Position numbers and translations under genes: made by a program
In this document: one piece after another, positions 1 to 5,950 of the stretch
How positions within the stretch are numbered: position 1 is the stretch's first letter
Layout of the letters: each line of letters begins with the position of its first letter
Notes under the pieces: model-generated
Database searches by the model: none
Told to the model about the DNA's origin: nothing
Seen by the model: only the letters and a program-made list of their open reading frames with translations
NCBI GenBank assembly: GCA_030635025.1
Contig: DAOVZQ010000168.1
Span: 1 to 6,106 of the forward strand
DNA: 6,106 nucleotides
Origin: a bacterium
GTDB lineage: Bacteria > Krumholzibacteriota > Krumholzibacteriia > LZORAL124-64-63
Direction: 5' to 3'

Positions 1-476
1 AGGACGGGATAGCCGATCTTCTTGGCCTCGGCCACCGCCTCGTCCGGATCGCTCACTGCGTCTTCGGTACCGGGAATCACCGGCACGCCACTGTCCATCA
101 TCAGCCGCCGGGCCGAAAGCTTGTCGCCCATCAGTTCGATGGAGTCTCCGGTCGGGCCGATGAAAATGATGCCGGCCGCGTCGCAGGCCCGAGAGAACCC
201 GGCGTTCTCGCTCAGGAATCCGTAACCCGGATGGATGGCGTCGGCGCCACAGGCCAGGGCGGTCTCGATGATCCGGTCGCCGAGCAGGTAGCTCTCGGCG
301 GCCGGGGCCGGGCCGATCGGGTAGGCCTCGTCGGCCAGTAGCACGTGCAGGGCGGTGCGGTCGGGTTCGCTGTATACGGCGACGGTCGTGATGCCCCGTT
401 CGCTCAGGCCGATCATCACCCGCACGGCGATTTCACCGCGGTTGGCGACCAACACCTTTCGGATGGTCTTGCTCAT
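1..476 (-). CDS. accC: Acyl-CoA carboxylase biotin carboxylase subunit, N-terminal part (runs off left edge)
   Basis: This is the first 158 codons of a biotin carboxylase, which uses ATP and bicarbonate to carboxylate the biotin of a carrier protein. The translation opens MSKTIRKVLVANRGEIAVRV, the hallmark of the N-terminal biotin carboxylase domain. It continues with HPGYGFLSEN (residues 82-91), IGPTGD (106-111) and MGDKLSARR (116-124), where K119 matches the ATP-binding Lys of the MGDK motif at the start of the ATP-grasp domain. The catalytic core lies outside the window. The ATG at 476-474 is chosen because the N-terminus aligns with the family and AGGAG (489-485) sits 8 bases upstream, overlapping the carboxyltransferase stop codon. 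The gene lies 11 bases downstream of the carboxyltransferase gene, so the two are probably co-transcribed and translationally coupled. It could be the BC subunit alone or the front of a longer alpha subunit with a biotin carrier domain; the cut prevents a decision. Confidence 0.93.
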   Translation of the reverse strand, partial: MSKTIRKVLVANRGEIAVRVMIGLSERGITTVAVYSEPDRTALHVLLADEAYPIGPAPAAESYLLGDRIIETALACGADAIHPGYGFLSENAGFSRACDAAGIIFIGPTGDSIELMGDKLSARRLMMDSGVPVIPGTEDAVSDPDEAVAEAKKIGYPV

Positions 477-487
477 CGTTGCTACTC

Positions 488-811
488 CTATAGGGGGATG
501 TTGCCGTGCTTCTTCGCCGGCAGCACTTGTTTCTTGTTGCGCAGGTTGTGCAGGGCCCGGATCAGTTGCCGGCGCGTCTGTGACGGTTCGATCACATCGT
601 CCAGATAGCCGAGGCCGGCGGCGATATAGGGATTGGCGAAGCGTTCGGTGAAGTCGTCGACCAGGTCCCGGCGCAGGGCGTCCGGGTCGTCCGACTTGGC
701 CAGCTCCTCCCGGTGCAGAATGTTGACCGCACCCTCGGATCCCATGACCGCCAACTCGGCGGTAGGCCAGGCCACGTTCCAGTCGCCGCGGATATGCTTG
801 CTGCTCATCAC
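488..811 (-). CDS. C-terminal fragment of the interrupted acyl-CoA carboxyltransferase (PccB/MmdA type)
   Basis: This stretch encodes the last ~110 residues of the carboxyltransferase whose first 403 codons lie at 827-2038. It is in the same frame and is separated only by the TAA at 829-827. From the stop onward the frame reads GGAYEVMSSKHIRGDWNVAW and then PTAELAVMGSEGAVNILHR, a clean match to the PCC beta C-terminal carboxyltransferase region. It ends in a conserved-looking tail (NPYIAAGLGYLDDVIEPSQT, then KKHGNIPL) and a TAG stop at 490-488. If translated independently it would have to restart at GTG 811 or ATG 808, 15-18 bases behind the stop. The purine-rich AAGGGGG there is at best a weak ribosome binding site. 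Alone it lacks the N-terminal domain and cannot be a complete enzyme. The most likely reading is the second half of one broken gene, or of an intact gene with a sequence error. Confidence 0.85.
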   Translation of the reverse strand: MMSSKHIRGDWNVAWPTAELAVMGSEGAVNILHREELAKSDDPDALRRDLVDDFTERFANPYIAAGLGYLDDVIEPSQTRRQLIRALHNLRNKKQVLPAKKHGNIPL

Positions 812-826
812 CTCGTAGGCGCCCCC

Positions 827-829
827 TTA
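827..829 (-). other. In-frame TAA nonsense codon inside pccB
   Basis: On the minus strand the sequence reads AAG GCC TAA GGG GGC GCC TAC GAG, where PCC-type carboxyltransferases have K-A-Tyr-G-G-A-Tyr-D/E. Only base 827 need differ (G for TAC or A for TAT on the plus strand) to restore Tyr. The frame is the same before and after, so this is a substitution and not an indel. The surrounding codons are fully conserved in character. Confidence 0.9.
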
Positions 830-2038
830 GGCCTTTCTCGTTATGACCTTTAGTTTGGGTACGGTGGCTTCACAGTAGGCGTACAGGAGCTTGGCGCCGT
901 GTTTGATGATGCCGCCGTACTCCTGGTCGGTGCCGGGCAGGAAACCGGGTACGTCCTCGAAGGTCACGATCGGCACGTTGAAACAGTCGCAGGTCCTGAT
1001 GAACCGCGCCGCCTTCTGCGAGGAGTCGATGTCGAGCACGCCGGCGTTCACCTTGGGCTGGTTGGCGACGATGCCCACGGGCCGTCCGTCCAGTCGCGCG
1101 TAGCCGCAGATGATGTTCATGGCGTAGCGGGGCTGGATCTCCAGGAACTCGCCTTCGTCCACAACGAGGTCGATCACGTCATGCATGTCGTAGGGCTTGC
1201 GCGGGTCGGCGGGCACCACCTGGTTCAGTTTGGGCTCCACGCGGTCGGGTGCATCCTGGGTGGGACGTATCGGCGGTGTTTCCAGATTGTTTTGCGGCAG
1301 GTAGCCCAGCAGCCGTCGCGTGAGCAACAGGCAGTCCTGGTCGCTGGCGGCCATCAGGTGCGCCACGCCGCTCTTGGTCGAGTGCGTATCGGCGCCGCCG
1401 AGTTCCTCGAAGGTCACGTCCTCGTTGGTGACCATCTTGATGACGTTGGGACCGGTCACGAACATGTAGCTGGTCTGGTCAACCATGAGCGTGAAGTCGG
1501 TGATGGCCGGCGAGTATACGGCGCCGCCGGCGCAGGGGCCAAGGATCGCCGAGATCTGCGGCACGACTCCCGAGGCCATGGTGTTGCGCCAGAAAACCTC
1601 CGCGTAACCCGCCAAGGATTTGACGCCCTCCTGGATGCGCGCGCCACCGCTGTCGTTCAGGCCGATCACGGGACAACCGTTCTCCATGGCCAGGTCCATC
1701 AGGCGGCAAATTTTCAGGGCGTTGGTCTCACTCATGCTCCCGCCGAAGACCGTGAAGTCCTGGGCGAAAAGGTAGACCTGCCGGCCGTCGATGCGTCCTA
1801 CGCCCGTGACGAGGCCGTCGCCCACGGGCTTGTCGTCTTTGATGGACGGCTCCCGATGGGTCACGAAAACGCCGGTCTCCATGAAGGATCCCTCGTCCAG
1901 GAGCAGGTGGACGCGTTCGCGAGCGGTCAGCCGGCCTTTGGCGTGGATCTTGTCTATGCGGCGCTGTCCGCCGCCCAGATGGGCCTGCTCGCGCAACTCG
2001 TTGAGACGGCTCAGTTTGTCGTCAAATGATTCGGACAT
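827..2038 (-). CDS. pccB: Acyl-CoA carboxylase carboxyltransferase (propionyl-/methylmalonyl-CoA type), truncated by an in-frame stop
   Basis: The protein belongs to the acyl-CoA carboxyltransferase family, which moves CO2 from carboxybiotin to an acyl-CoA, typically propionyl-CoA to methylmalonyl-CoA. The 403-residue product holds the N-terminal crotonase-fold domain with DSGGARIQEG (129-138) and GPCAGGAVYSPA (167-178), whose Gly171-Gly172 match the first oxyanion-hole pair. It also holds most of the C-terminal domain (NQPKVNAGVLDIDSSQKAAR, PGFLPGTDQEYGGIIKHGAK). It stops after VITRKA, where the family continues YGGAY. The second oxyanion hole and the substrate-selecting position are therefore lost unless the stop is bypassed. 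Read through, the total would be 516 residues, normal for PccB/MmdA. GPCAGGAVYSPA and the downstream AYEVMSSKH argue for PCC/MmdA rather than methylcrotonyl-CoA carboxylase. The ATG at 2038-2036 has AAGAGG 8 bases upstream and matches family N-termini. The gene heads an operon with accC. No biotin carrier protein gene is visible in the window. Confidence 0.9.
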   Translation of the reverse strand: MSESFDDKLSRLNELREQAHLGGGQRRIDKIHAKGRLTARERVHLLLDEGSFMETGVFVTHREPSIKDDKPVGDGLVTGVGRIDGRQVYLFAQDFTVFGGSMSETNALKICRLMDLAMENGCPVIGLNDSGGARIQEGVKSLAGYAEVFWRNTMASGVVPQISAILGPCAGGAVYSPAITDFTLMVDQTSYMFVTGPNVIKMVTNEDVTFEELGGADTHSTKSGVAHLMAASDQDCLLLTRRLLGYLPQNNLETPPIRPTQDAPDRVEPKLNQVVPADPRKPYDMHDVIDLVVDEGEFLEIQPRYAMNIICGYARLDGRPVGIVANQPKVNAGVLDIDSSQKAARFIRTCDCFNVPIVTFEDVPGFLPGTDQEYGGIIKHGAKLLYAYCEATVPKLKVITRKA

Positions 2039-2080
2039 GTTTTAAGCCTCTTGGAGAAATTCGGGGAGGTTTCAATGACT

Positions 2081-2117
2081 ACCCGAGAGGATACCGCGCC
2101 GGTGCCGTGACGGTCAA
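2081..2117 (-). promoter_or_regulatory. Candidate promoter of the carboxylase operon
   Basis: Read on the minus strand, TTGACC (2117-2112, 5 of 6 to the sigma-70 -35 consensus) is followed after 18 bases by TATCCT (2093-2088, 4 of 6 to the -10 consensus). The predicted start is near 2081, leaving a leader of about 43 bases before the pccB ATG. It is the best match in the divergent intergenic region for this direction. It is a consensus match only. Confidence 0.4.
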
Positions 2118-2176
2118 CTCGCGATATAGCTATGGGATTGTACGCTGCGGGATGGTCAGATCGAGGGTGAGCCAAT

Positions 2177-2196
2177 CCGTGATTCCCTGTTCACGG
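2177..2196. promoter_or_regulatory. Perfect dyad CCGTGA-N8-TCACGG, operator candidate
   Basis: The left arm CCGTGA (2177-2182) and right arm TCACGG (2191-2196) are exact reverse complements flanking 8 bases. The spacer contains the proposed -35 box of the enoyl-CoA hydratase promoter (2183-2188), so a bound repressor would block RNA polymerase. The regulator is unknown. The half-site also occurs at 2105-2110, next to the carboxylase -35, and at 2247-2252. Confidence 0.35.
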
Positions 2197-2211
2197 CCCG
2201 TTTGTTATCAT
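2183..2211 (+). promoter_or_regulatory. Candidate promoter of the enoyl-CoA hydratase gene
   Basis: TATCAT (2206-2211) matches five of six bases of a sigma-70 -10 box. TTCCCT (2183-2188) lies 17 bases upstream as a poor -35 box. A start near 2218 would give a leader of about 45 bases. The weak -35 overlapping a dyad fits a regulated promoter, but this rests on consensus matching only. Confidence 0.35.
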
Positions 2212-2262
2212 GCCGGTCTCAACGATATCACCGTAGGCTACCCGCCCCGTGAAGGAGTACCG

Positions 2263-3045
2263 ATGTCATACGAGACCATTCTTCTGGACGTGAGCGACGG
2301 CATCGCCGTCGTCACGATCAACCGTCCCGACAAGATGAACGCCCTCAACGCCACCGTGATCGGCGAACTCTATGCCTGTTTCGGCGCCCTCAAGCGCGAC
2401 GATGCCGTCCGTGTGGTGATCCTGACGGGCGCGGGGGAGAAGGCTTTCGTGGCCGGCGCCGACATCGGCGAGTTGGCCGATGCTTCGGGTCCCGAACTGG
2501 AACGCATGTCGGAACGCGGCCAGTCCCTCATGTGGAGCATCGAGAATCTCGGCAAGCCGGTCATCGCCGCGGTGAACGGCTTTGCCCTGGGCGGCGGTTG
2601 CGAACTGGCCATGGCCTGCACGTTCCGCTACGCATCCGAGAAAGCCAAACTGGGGCTGCCCGAAGTCGGTCTGGGCCTGATCCCGGGATACGGCGGTACG
2701 CAAAGATTACCCCGTCTGGTGGGACGCGGCGTCGCAGCGGAGCTCATCCTGACCGGCGGCATGATCGACGCTGCCGAGGCGGCCCGCGTCGGTCTGGTGA
2801 ACATGGTCTTCGCGCCGGACAAGCTCATGGACGCGGCGCGCAACACGGCCGCGGCCATTGCCGCACGTTCGACCGCCACGCTTCGATATGCCCTGAAAGC
2901 GGTCGGTGAGGGGCTGAACATGTCCCTGGACGCCGGCTGCCGTCTCGAGGCCGGTCTCTTCGGCGTCGTAGGCGGGCTGGATGACGCCCAGGAAGGCTGT
3001 CGGGCCTTCATGGAAAAGCGGAAGGCCGACTTCCAGGATCGCTAG
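2263..3045 (+). CDS. Enoyl-CoA hydratase (crotonase family)
   Basis: The 260-residue product has the normal length of short-chain enoyl-CoA hydratases, cytoplasmic enzymes that add water across the trans-2 double bond of enoyl-CoA. The oxyanion-hole segments are present as AFVAGADI (61-68) and FALGGGCELA (107-116). Both catalytic glutamates of true hydratases are in place: E114 in GGGCELA and E134 in LPEVGLGLIPGYGGTQRL. This makes an isomerase or dehalogenase relative less likely. The start at 2263 is preferred over an upstream extension to 2026 because AAGGAG (2252-2257) lies 5 bases before it and MSYETILLDVSDGIAVVTIN is a typical family N-terminus. The gene is transcribed away from the carboxylase operon and is followed by a hairpin region before the oxidoreductase operon. 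Substrate is open: crotonyl-CoA, methacrylyl-CoA and similar short or branched enoyl-CoAs all fit. Confidence 0.93.
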   Translation: MSYETILLDVSDGIAVVTINRPDKMNALNATVIGELYACFGALKRDDAVRVVILTGAGEKAFVAGADIGELADASGPELERMSERGQSLMWSIENLGKPVIAAVNGFALGGGCELAMACTFRYASEKAKLGLPEVGLGLIPGYGGTQRLPRLVGRGVAAELILTGGMIDAAEAARVGLVNMVFAPDKLMDAARNTAAAIAARSTATLRYALKAVGEGLNMSLDAGCRLEAGLFGVVGGLDDAQEGCRAFMEKRKADFQDR

Positions 3046-3053
3046 GTTTTATG

Positions 3054-3101
3054 CCCGCCAAGTCGGATTCCCCGGCACGGGGAGCCCTTGGCGGGAATCC
3101 G
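3054..3101 (+). terminator. Complex hairpin region after the enoyl-CoA hydratase gene, probable terminator
   Basis: CCCGCCAAG (3054-3062) pairs perfectly with CTTGGCGGG (3087-3095). Inside it TCCCCG (3069-3074) pairs with CGGGGA (3078-3083) around a 3-base loop. A competing 9-bp stem joins CGGATTCCC (3064-3072) to GGGAATCCG (3093-3101). The region begins 8 bases after the stop codon and lies upstream of the proposed promoter of the next operon, so a terminator is the simplest role. Only CTTT follows, so the U-tract is weak. Confidence 0.55.
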
Positions 3102-3102
3102 C

Positions 3103-3133
3103 TTTCGCCCACGAGAGCCGTTTACTATCTTTG
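3103..3133 (+). promoter_or_regulatory. Candidate Bacteroidetes-like promoter of the oxidoreductase operon
   Basis: TATCTTTG (3126-3133) fits the TAnnTTTG -7 element known from Bacteroidetes. TTTC (3103-3106) sits 19 bases upstream where TTTG would be expected. The start would be near 3140, giving a leader of about 30 bases. A sigma-70 reading of the same bases is poor. This is the only strongly AT-containing stretch in the intergenic region. Confidence 0.35.
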
Positions 3134-3171
3134 CCCGGTAGTAGAACCCCCCATTGATTCAGGAGGGAAGG

Positions 3172-3402
3172 ATGAGCGAAACTCTCCAGAAGGCTGACCC
3201 CTTCATCGAAATTGACGGAGAACTCTGCAAGGGCTGCAAGCTGTGTATCGACGTCTGCCCGAAGACCGTCATCAGCATCAGCGACAAACTCAACGGCTCC
3301 AGTTATCACCCGGCTTACTACCTCGGACACGATTGCACCGGCTGCGGCCTGTGTTTCTACGCCTGTCCGGAGCCGGCCGCCATTCGCGTCGTGAAACCGT
3401 GA
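3172..3402 (+). CDS. 2x[4Fe-4S] ferredoxin-type delta subunit of 2-oxoacid:ferredoxin oxidoreductase
   Basis: The 76-residue protein contains two complete cluster-binding motifs: C19-x2-C22-x2-C25-x3-C29-P and C55-x2-C58-x2-C61-x3-C65-P. This is the pattern of bacterial 2[4Fe-4S] ferredoxins. With the alpha and beta-gamma genes directly behind it, it is best read as the VorD/KorD electron-transfer subunit, carrying electrons from the thiamine site to external ferredoxin. The ATG at 3172 is preferred over an in-frame ATG at 3154 because AGGAGG (3161-3166) lies 5 bases before it, and the upstream choice would place that site inside the coding region. It is the first gene of the operon; 24 bases separate it from the alpha-subunit gene. 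A free ferredoxin is a less likely alternative. Confidence 0.9.
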   Translation: MSETLQKADPFIEIDGELCKGCKLCIDVCPKTVISISDKLNGSSYHPAYYLGHDCTGCGLCFYACPEPAAIRVVKP

Positions 3403-3426
3403 CCCTCTTCCAGCAGGAGACCGGAT

Positions 3427-4488
3427 ATGTCGAGACAGTTCATTAAAGGCAACGACGCGATAATCGTCGGGGCTTTACAGGCTGGCTGCCGGGCGTACTA
3501 CGGGTACCCCATCACACCGGCCAGCGAGATCGCGCACGCCGCGGCCCTGCATTTCCCGGCCCTCGGCGGCACGTTCATACAGGCCGAGAGCGAAATAGCG
3601 GCCATCAACATGGTCTACGGAACTGCGGGTATGGGCATTCGCACCATGACCGCCTCTTCGAGCCCCGGCTTCTCCCTGAAGCAGGAAGGCCTCAGCTATC
3701 TCGCCGGTGCGGAACTGCCGTGCGTGGTTGTGAACGTGGTGCGTGGCGGACCCGGTCTGGGCAACATAGCACCGGAACAGGGCGACTACTTCCAGGTGAC
3801 CAAGGGCGGGGGCCATGGCAACTATCGCCTGATCGCCCTGGCGCCGAACTGCGCCCAGGAGATGTGCGACCTGACCGTGCTCGGCTTCGACCTGGCCGAC
3901 AAGTACCGCAATCCGGTCTGCCTGATGGCCGACGGCTTCACCGGCCAGATGATGGAGCCGGTGGCGGTACCCGCGGCGAAGGCTGTTCCCTTCGATCATA
4001 CCGAGTGGTGTGTGCGTGGAGACGCCGCCACACACAAAAACCTCGTCAGCTCGATCTTTCTCGAGTCCGAGGATCTCGAGGCGCACAACCTCAAGCTCGA
4101 CGCCAAGTACAAGGAGATCGAGAAGAACGAAGTACGCTACGAGGAATACCTGTGCGACGACGCGGACCTGATCATCGTGGCTTACGGCATCCTGTCGCGC
4201 ATCGTCTACTCGACCATCGATCAGGCCAGGGCCGCCGGCAAGAAAGTGGGTCTGCTGCGTCCGATCACACTGTGGCCGTACCCCAGCAAGATCATCGCCG
4301 AGTATTCCGAACGTGACGTCCAGTTCCTTTCGGTGGAGTTGAGCACAGGCCAGATGGTCGAAGACGTGAAGCTCGCGGTCGAGGGCCGGGCGCCGGTCCA
4401 CTTCTACGGTCGTTGCGGCGGCATGGTGCCGGGTGGCGAGGAACTGCTCGCCGAATACGACAAGATCCTGGAAGGAGTCAAGTCATGA
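3427..4488 (+). CDS. vorB: 2-oxoacid:ferredoxin oxidoreductase alpha subunit (VorB-like)
   Basis: The 353-residue protein is the alpha subunit of a thiamine-dependent 2-oxoacid:ferredoxin oxidoreductase, which with beta, gamma and delta converts a 2-oxoacid plus CoA to acyl-CoA, CO2 and reduced ferredoxin. Visible family motifs are YYGYPITPASEI (24-35), QAESEIAAINMVYG (52-65, with a Glu likely to contact the thiamine ring), TASSSPGFSLKQEG (75-88), RGGPGLGN (106-113) and DYFQVTKGGGHGNY (120-133). These cover the pyrimidine-binding domain. The second domain follows and contains GLLRPITLWPYP. The length is normal for alpha subunits without a fused gamma domain. The motif wording is closest to what I recall of VorB (branched-chain 2-oxoacids), but KorA (2-oxoglutarate) cannot be excluded. 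AGGAG (3415-3419) lies 7 bases before the ATG. The TGA stop overlaps the next ATG by 4 bases. Confidence 0.9.
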   Translation: MSRQFIKGNDAIIVGALQAGCRAYYGYPITPASEIAHAAALHFPALGGTFIQAESEIAAINMVYGTAGMGIRTMTASSSPGFSLKQEGLSYLAGAELPCVVVNVVRGGPGLGNIAPEQGDYFQVTKGGGHGNYRLIALAPNCAQEMCDLTVLGFDLADKYRNPVCLMADGFTGQMMEPVAVPAAKAVPFDHTEWCVRGDAATHKNLVSSIFLESEDLEAHNLKLDAKYKEIEKNEVRYEEYLCDDADLIIVAYGILSRIVYSTIDQARAAGKKVGLLRPITLWPYPSKIIAEYSERDVQFLSVELSTGQMVEDVKLAVEGRAPVHFYGRCGGMVPGGEELLAEYDKILEGVKS

Positions 4489-5900
4489 AAGTCTTCGAGA
4501 AACCGACTTCCTTCTACCCCAGGTTCGAGCGCAAGGGTGGCCCCCACAAGGAGACCACCCACTACTGCCCCGGTTGCGGACACGGCAACGTTCACAAGAT
4601 GATCGCCGAGGCCATGGACGACCTGGGTATCAGGGAGCGGACGGTCTTCGTCTCGCCCGTGGGCTGTTCGGTCTTCGGCTACTACTACTTCGATTGCGGC
4701 AACATCCAGGCGGCCCACGGTCGGGCGCCCGCCGTTGCCACAGGCATCAAGCGGGCCAACCCGGACTCGATCGTCATTTCCTACCAGGGCGACGGCGACC
4801 TGGCGGCGATCGGCACGGCCGAGACTCTTCATGCCGCCAACCGTGGTGAGAACATCACGGTCTTCTTCGTCAACAATGCGATCTACGGCATGACCGGCGG
4901 ACAGATGGCACCGACCACCATGATCGGGCAGAAGACCGCCACCACGCCCCGCGGACGCATTGAGACCGAGCACGGCAATCCGATCCGCATGGCCGAGATC
5001 ATCTCCACGCTGCCGGCCGCCGGCTATGTGGAACGCGTAGCCATCGGCACGTCGAAGCACATCATGAAGGCCCGCAAGGCCATCCGGAAGGCTTTGACCA
5101 ACCAGGTGGAGAACCGCGGCTACAGTTTCGTGGAAATTCTCTCGGTCTGTCCGACGGGCTGGAAGATGGACAGCCCCGACGCGCGTGACTGGCTCCTCAA
5201 CGAGATGACCCAGGTCTTCCCGCTCGGCGTCTACAAGGACGACGCGGGTGAGCGTGAGAACGAGTGGTACCGACCCGTTGAGCCGTTCGTGCCCGAGAAG
5301 GTCGACGCCTACTTCAGCGCCGGCAATTTCGAGGAAGCGGACGAGCCCATCAAACTGGACAAGAGTCTGCAATGCAAGTTCGCCGGGTTCGGTGGCCAGG
5401 GCATCCTGACCCTTGGTCTGTTCATGGCCCAGGTGGGTATGCGAGGCAAGCTGCACGCAAGTTGGATCCCGTCCTACGGACCCGAGATGCGCGGCGGCAC
5501 GGCCAATTGCTCGGTGAACCTTTCTGAGGCTCGCATCGGCACGCCGCTGGTGGATCGGCCCAACGTGCTGGTCGTCATGAATCAGCCGTCTCTCGAAGCG
5601 TTCGAAAAAGATGTCGTGGATGGGGGCACCATTCTCATCGACTCGGGAATCGTCGAGAGCAAGCCCGATGGCGATCGTTTGAACTGTATCCTGATACCGG
5701 CCACAAAAATAGCCGACGAGGTCGGCACGCCCAAGGTCGCCAATGTGGTGATGTTGGGGGCCCTGTGTGCCGCCACTGGCGCCTTCGAACTCGATTTCGT
5801 GGAGGAAACGCTCCGCGCGGTCGTCAAGAAGCGCAACCTGGTGGACATGAACATAACCGCGCTGAAGCGGGGCTATGATTTCGTGCGCAACGGCGGCTAG
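4485..5900 (+). CDS. 2-oxoacid:ferredoxin oxidoreductase, fused beta (TPP) and gamma subunits
   Basis: One 471-residue polypeptide carries two subunits that are often separate. Residues 1 to about 285 are the beta subunit, with CPGCGHG (28-34), C61 and C222 (SVCPTGW) as the four expected ligands of the proximal [4Fe-4S] cluster, and GDGD (102-105) with NN (130-131) for Mg-thiamine diphosphate. NNAIYGMTGGQ (130-140) is typical of the family. A short linker (about 285-294) leads to the gamma domain, which begins LQCKFAGFGGQGI (295-307), continues with PSYGPEMRGGTANCSV and ends near the C-terminus, a normal gamma length of about 175 residues. No stop or frame change occurs at the junction. AAGGAG (4472-4477) is 7 bases upstream, inside the alpha gene, and the ATGA overlap (4485-4488) implies translational coupling. 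It closes the operon. Substrate preference cannot be read from sequence. Confidence 0.93.
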   Translation: MKVFEKPTSFYPRFERKGGPHKETTHYCPGCGHGNVHKMIAEAMDDLGIRERTVFVSPVGCSVFGYYYFDCGNIQAAHGRAPAVATGIKRANPDSIVISYQGDGDLAAIGTAETLHAANRGENITVFFVNNAIYGMTGGQMAPTTMIGQKTATTPRGRIETEHGNPIRMAEIISTLPAAGYVERVAIGTSKHIMKARKAIRKALTNQVENRGYSFVEILSVCPTGWKMDSPDARDWLLNEMTQVFPLGVYKDDAGERENEWYRPVEPFVPEKVDAYFSAGNFEEADEPIKLDKSLQCKFAGFGGQGILTLGLFMAQVGMRGKLHASWIPSYGPEMRGGTANCSVNLSEARIGTPLVDRPNVLVVMNQPSLEAFEKDVVDGGTILIDSGIVESKPDGDRLNCILIPATKIADEVGTPKVANVVMLGALCAATGAFELDFVEETLRAVVKKRNLVDMNITALKRGYDFVRNGG

Positions 5901-5924
5901 CCGCGGCGCAATCGTGCCTGGAAC

Positions 5925-5950
5925 CCGCCCCCGGTAAACGCCGGGGGCGG
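5925..5950 (+). terminator. Perfect 10-bp GC hairpin after the oxidoreductase operon
   Basis: CCGCCCCCGG (5925-5934) and CCGGGGGCGG (5941-5950) pair perfectly around the loop TAAACG. The hairpin lies 24 bases after the operon stop codon. It lacks a U-tract (TGTCACACCC follows), so it may act as a partial terminator or as a 3' end stabiliser. It ends only 10 bases before the next ribosome binding site. Confidence 0.55.

Noticed and set aside
827..829. Frameshift as the cause of the broken carboxyltransferase, given the run of five Cs at 822-826
   Set aside because: Codons on both sides of the stop are in the same frame and encode the conserved sequence, so no base is inserted or lost.
899..2029. 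Long open frame of 376 codons on the plus strand opposite the carboxyltransferase gene
   Set aside because: It is antisense to a gene with clear family motifs. Its translation is rich in His, Asp, Val and Gly with no recognisable domain, as expected from the shadow of GC-rich codons.
488..2038. Methylcrotonyl-CoA carboxylase (LiuB-like) identity for the carboxyltransferase, paired with a methylglutaconyl-CoA hydratase
   Set aside because: GPCAGGAVYSPA and AYEVMSSKH are PCC/MmdA-type motifs. The methylcrotonyl enzyme differs at both sites.
2126..2133. Palindrome ATAGCTAT in the divergent region as an operator
   Set aside because: An 8-base palindrome is too short to call alone and is not at a defined promoter element.
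2177..2196. CRP-type binding site
   Set aside because: The GTGA and TCAC halves resemble the CRP consensus, but here they are separated by 8 plus flanking bases rather than 6, and the outer bases (CC and GG) do not match TGTGA-N6-TCACA.
2026..2262. N-terminal extension of the enoyl-CoA hydratase from ATG 2026
   Set aside because: It would add 79 residues unlike the family and run across the control region. The ATG at 2263 has AAGGAG at 5 bases and the normal crotonase N-terminus.
3475..4401. 308-codon open frame on the minus strand opposite vorB
   Set aside because: It is a shadow of the conserved alpha-subunit gene. There is no convincing start context and no family motif.
4413..4484. Earlier in-frame start for the beta-gamma fusion gene
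   Set aside because: It would overlap the end of vorB by 76 bases and add 24 non-homologous residues. The ATGA overlap start at 4485 has a good ribosome binding site.
4404..5456. 350-codon open frame on the minus strand opposite the beta-gamma fusion gene
   Set aside because: It is antisense to a strongly conserved coding region, and its composition is typical of a GC-driven shadow frame.
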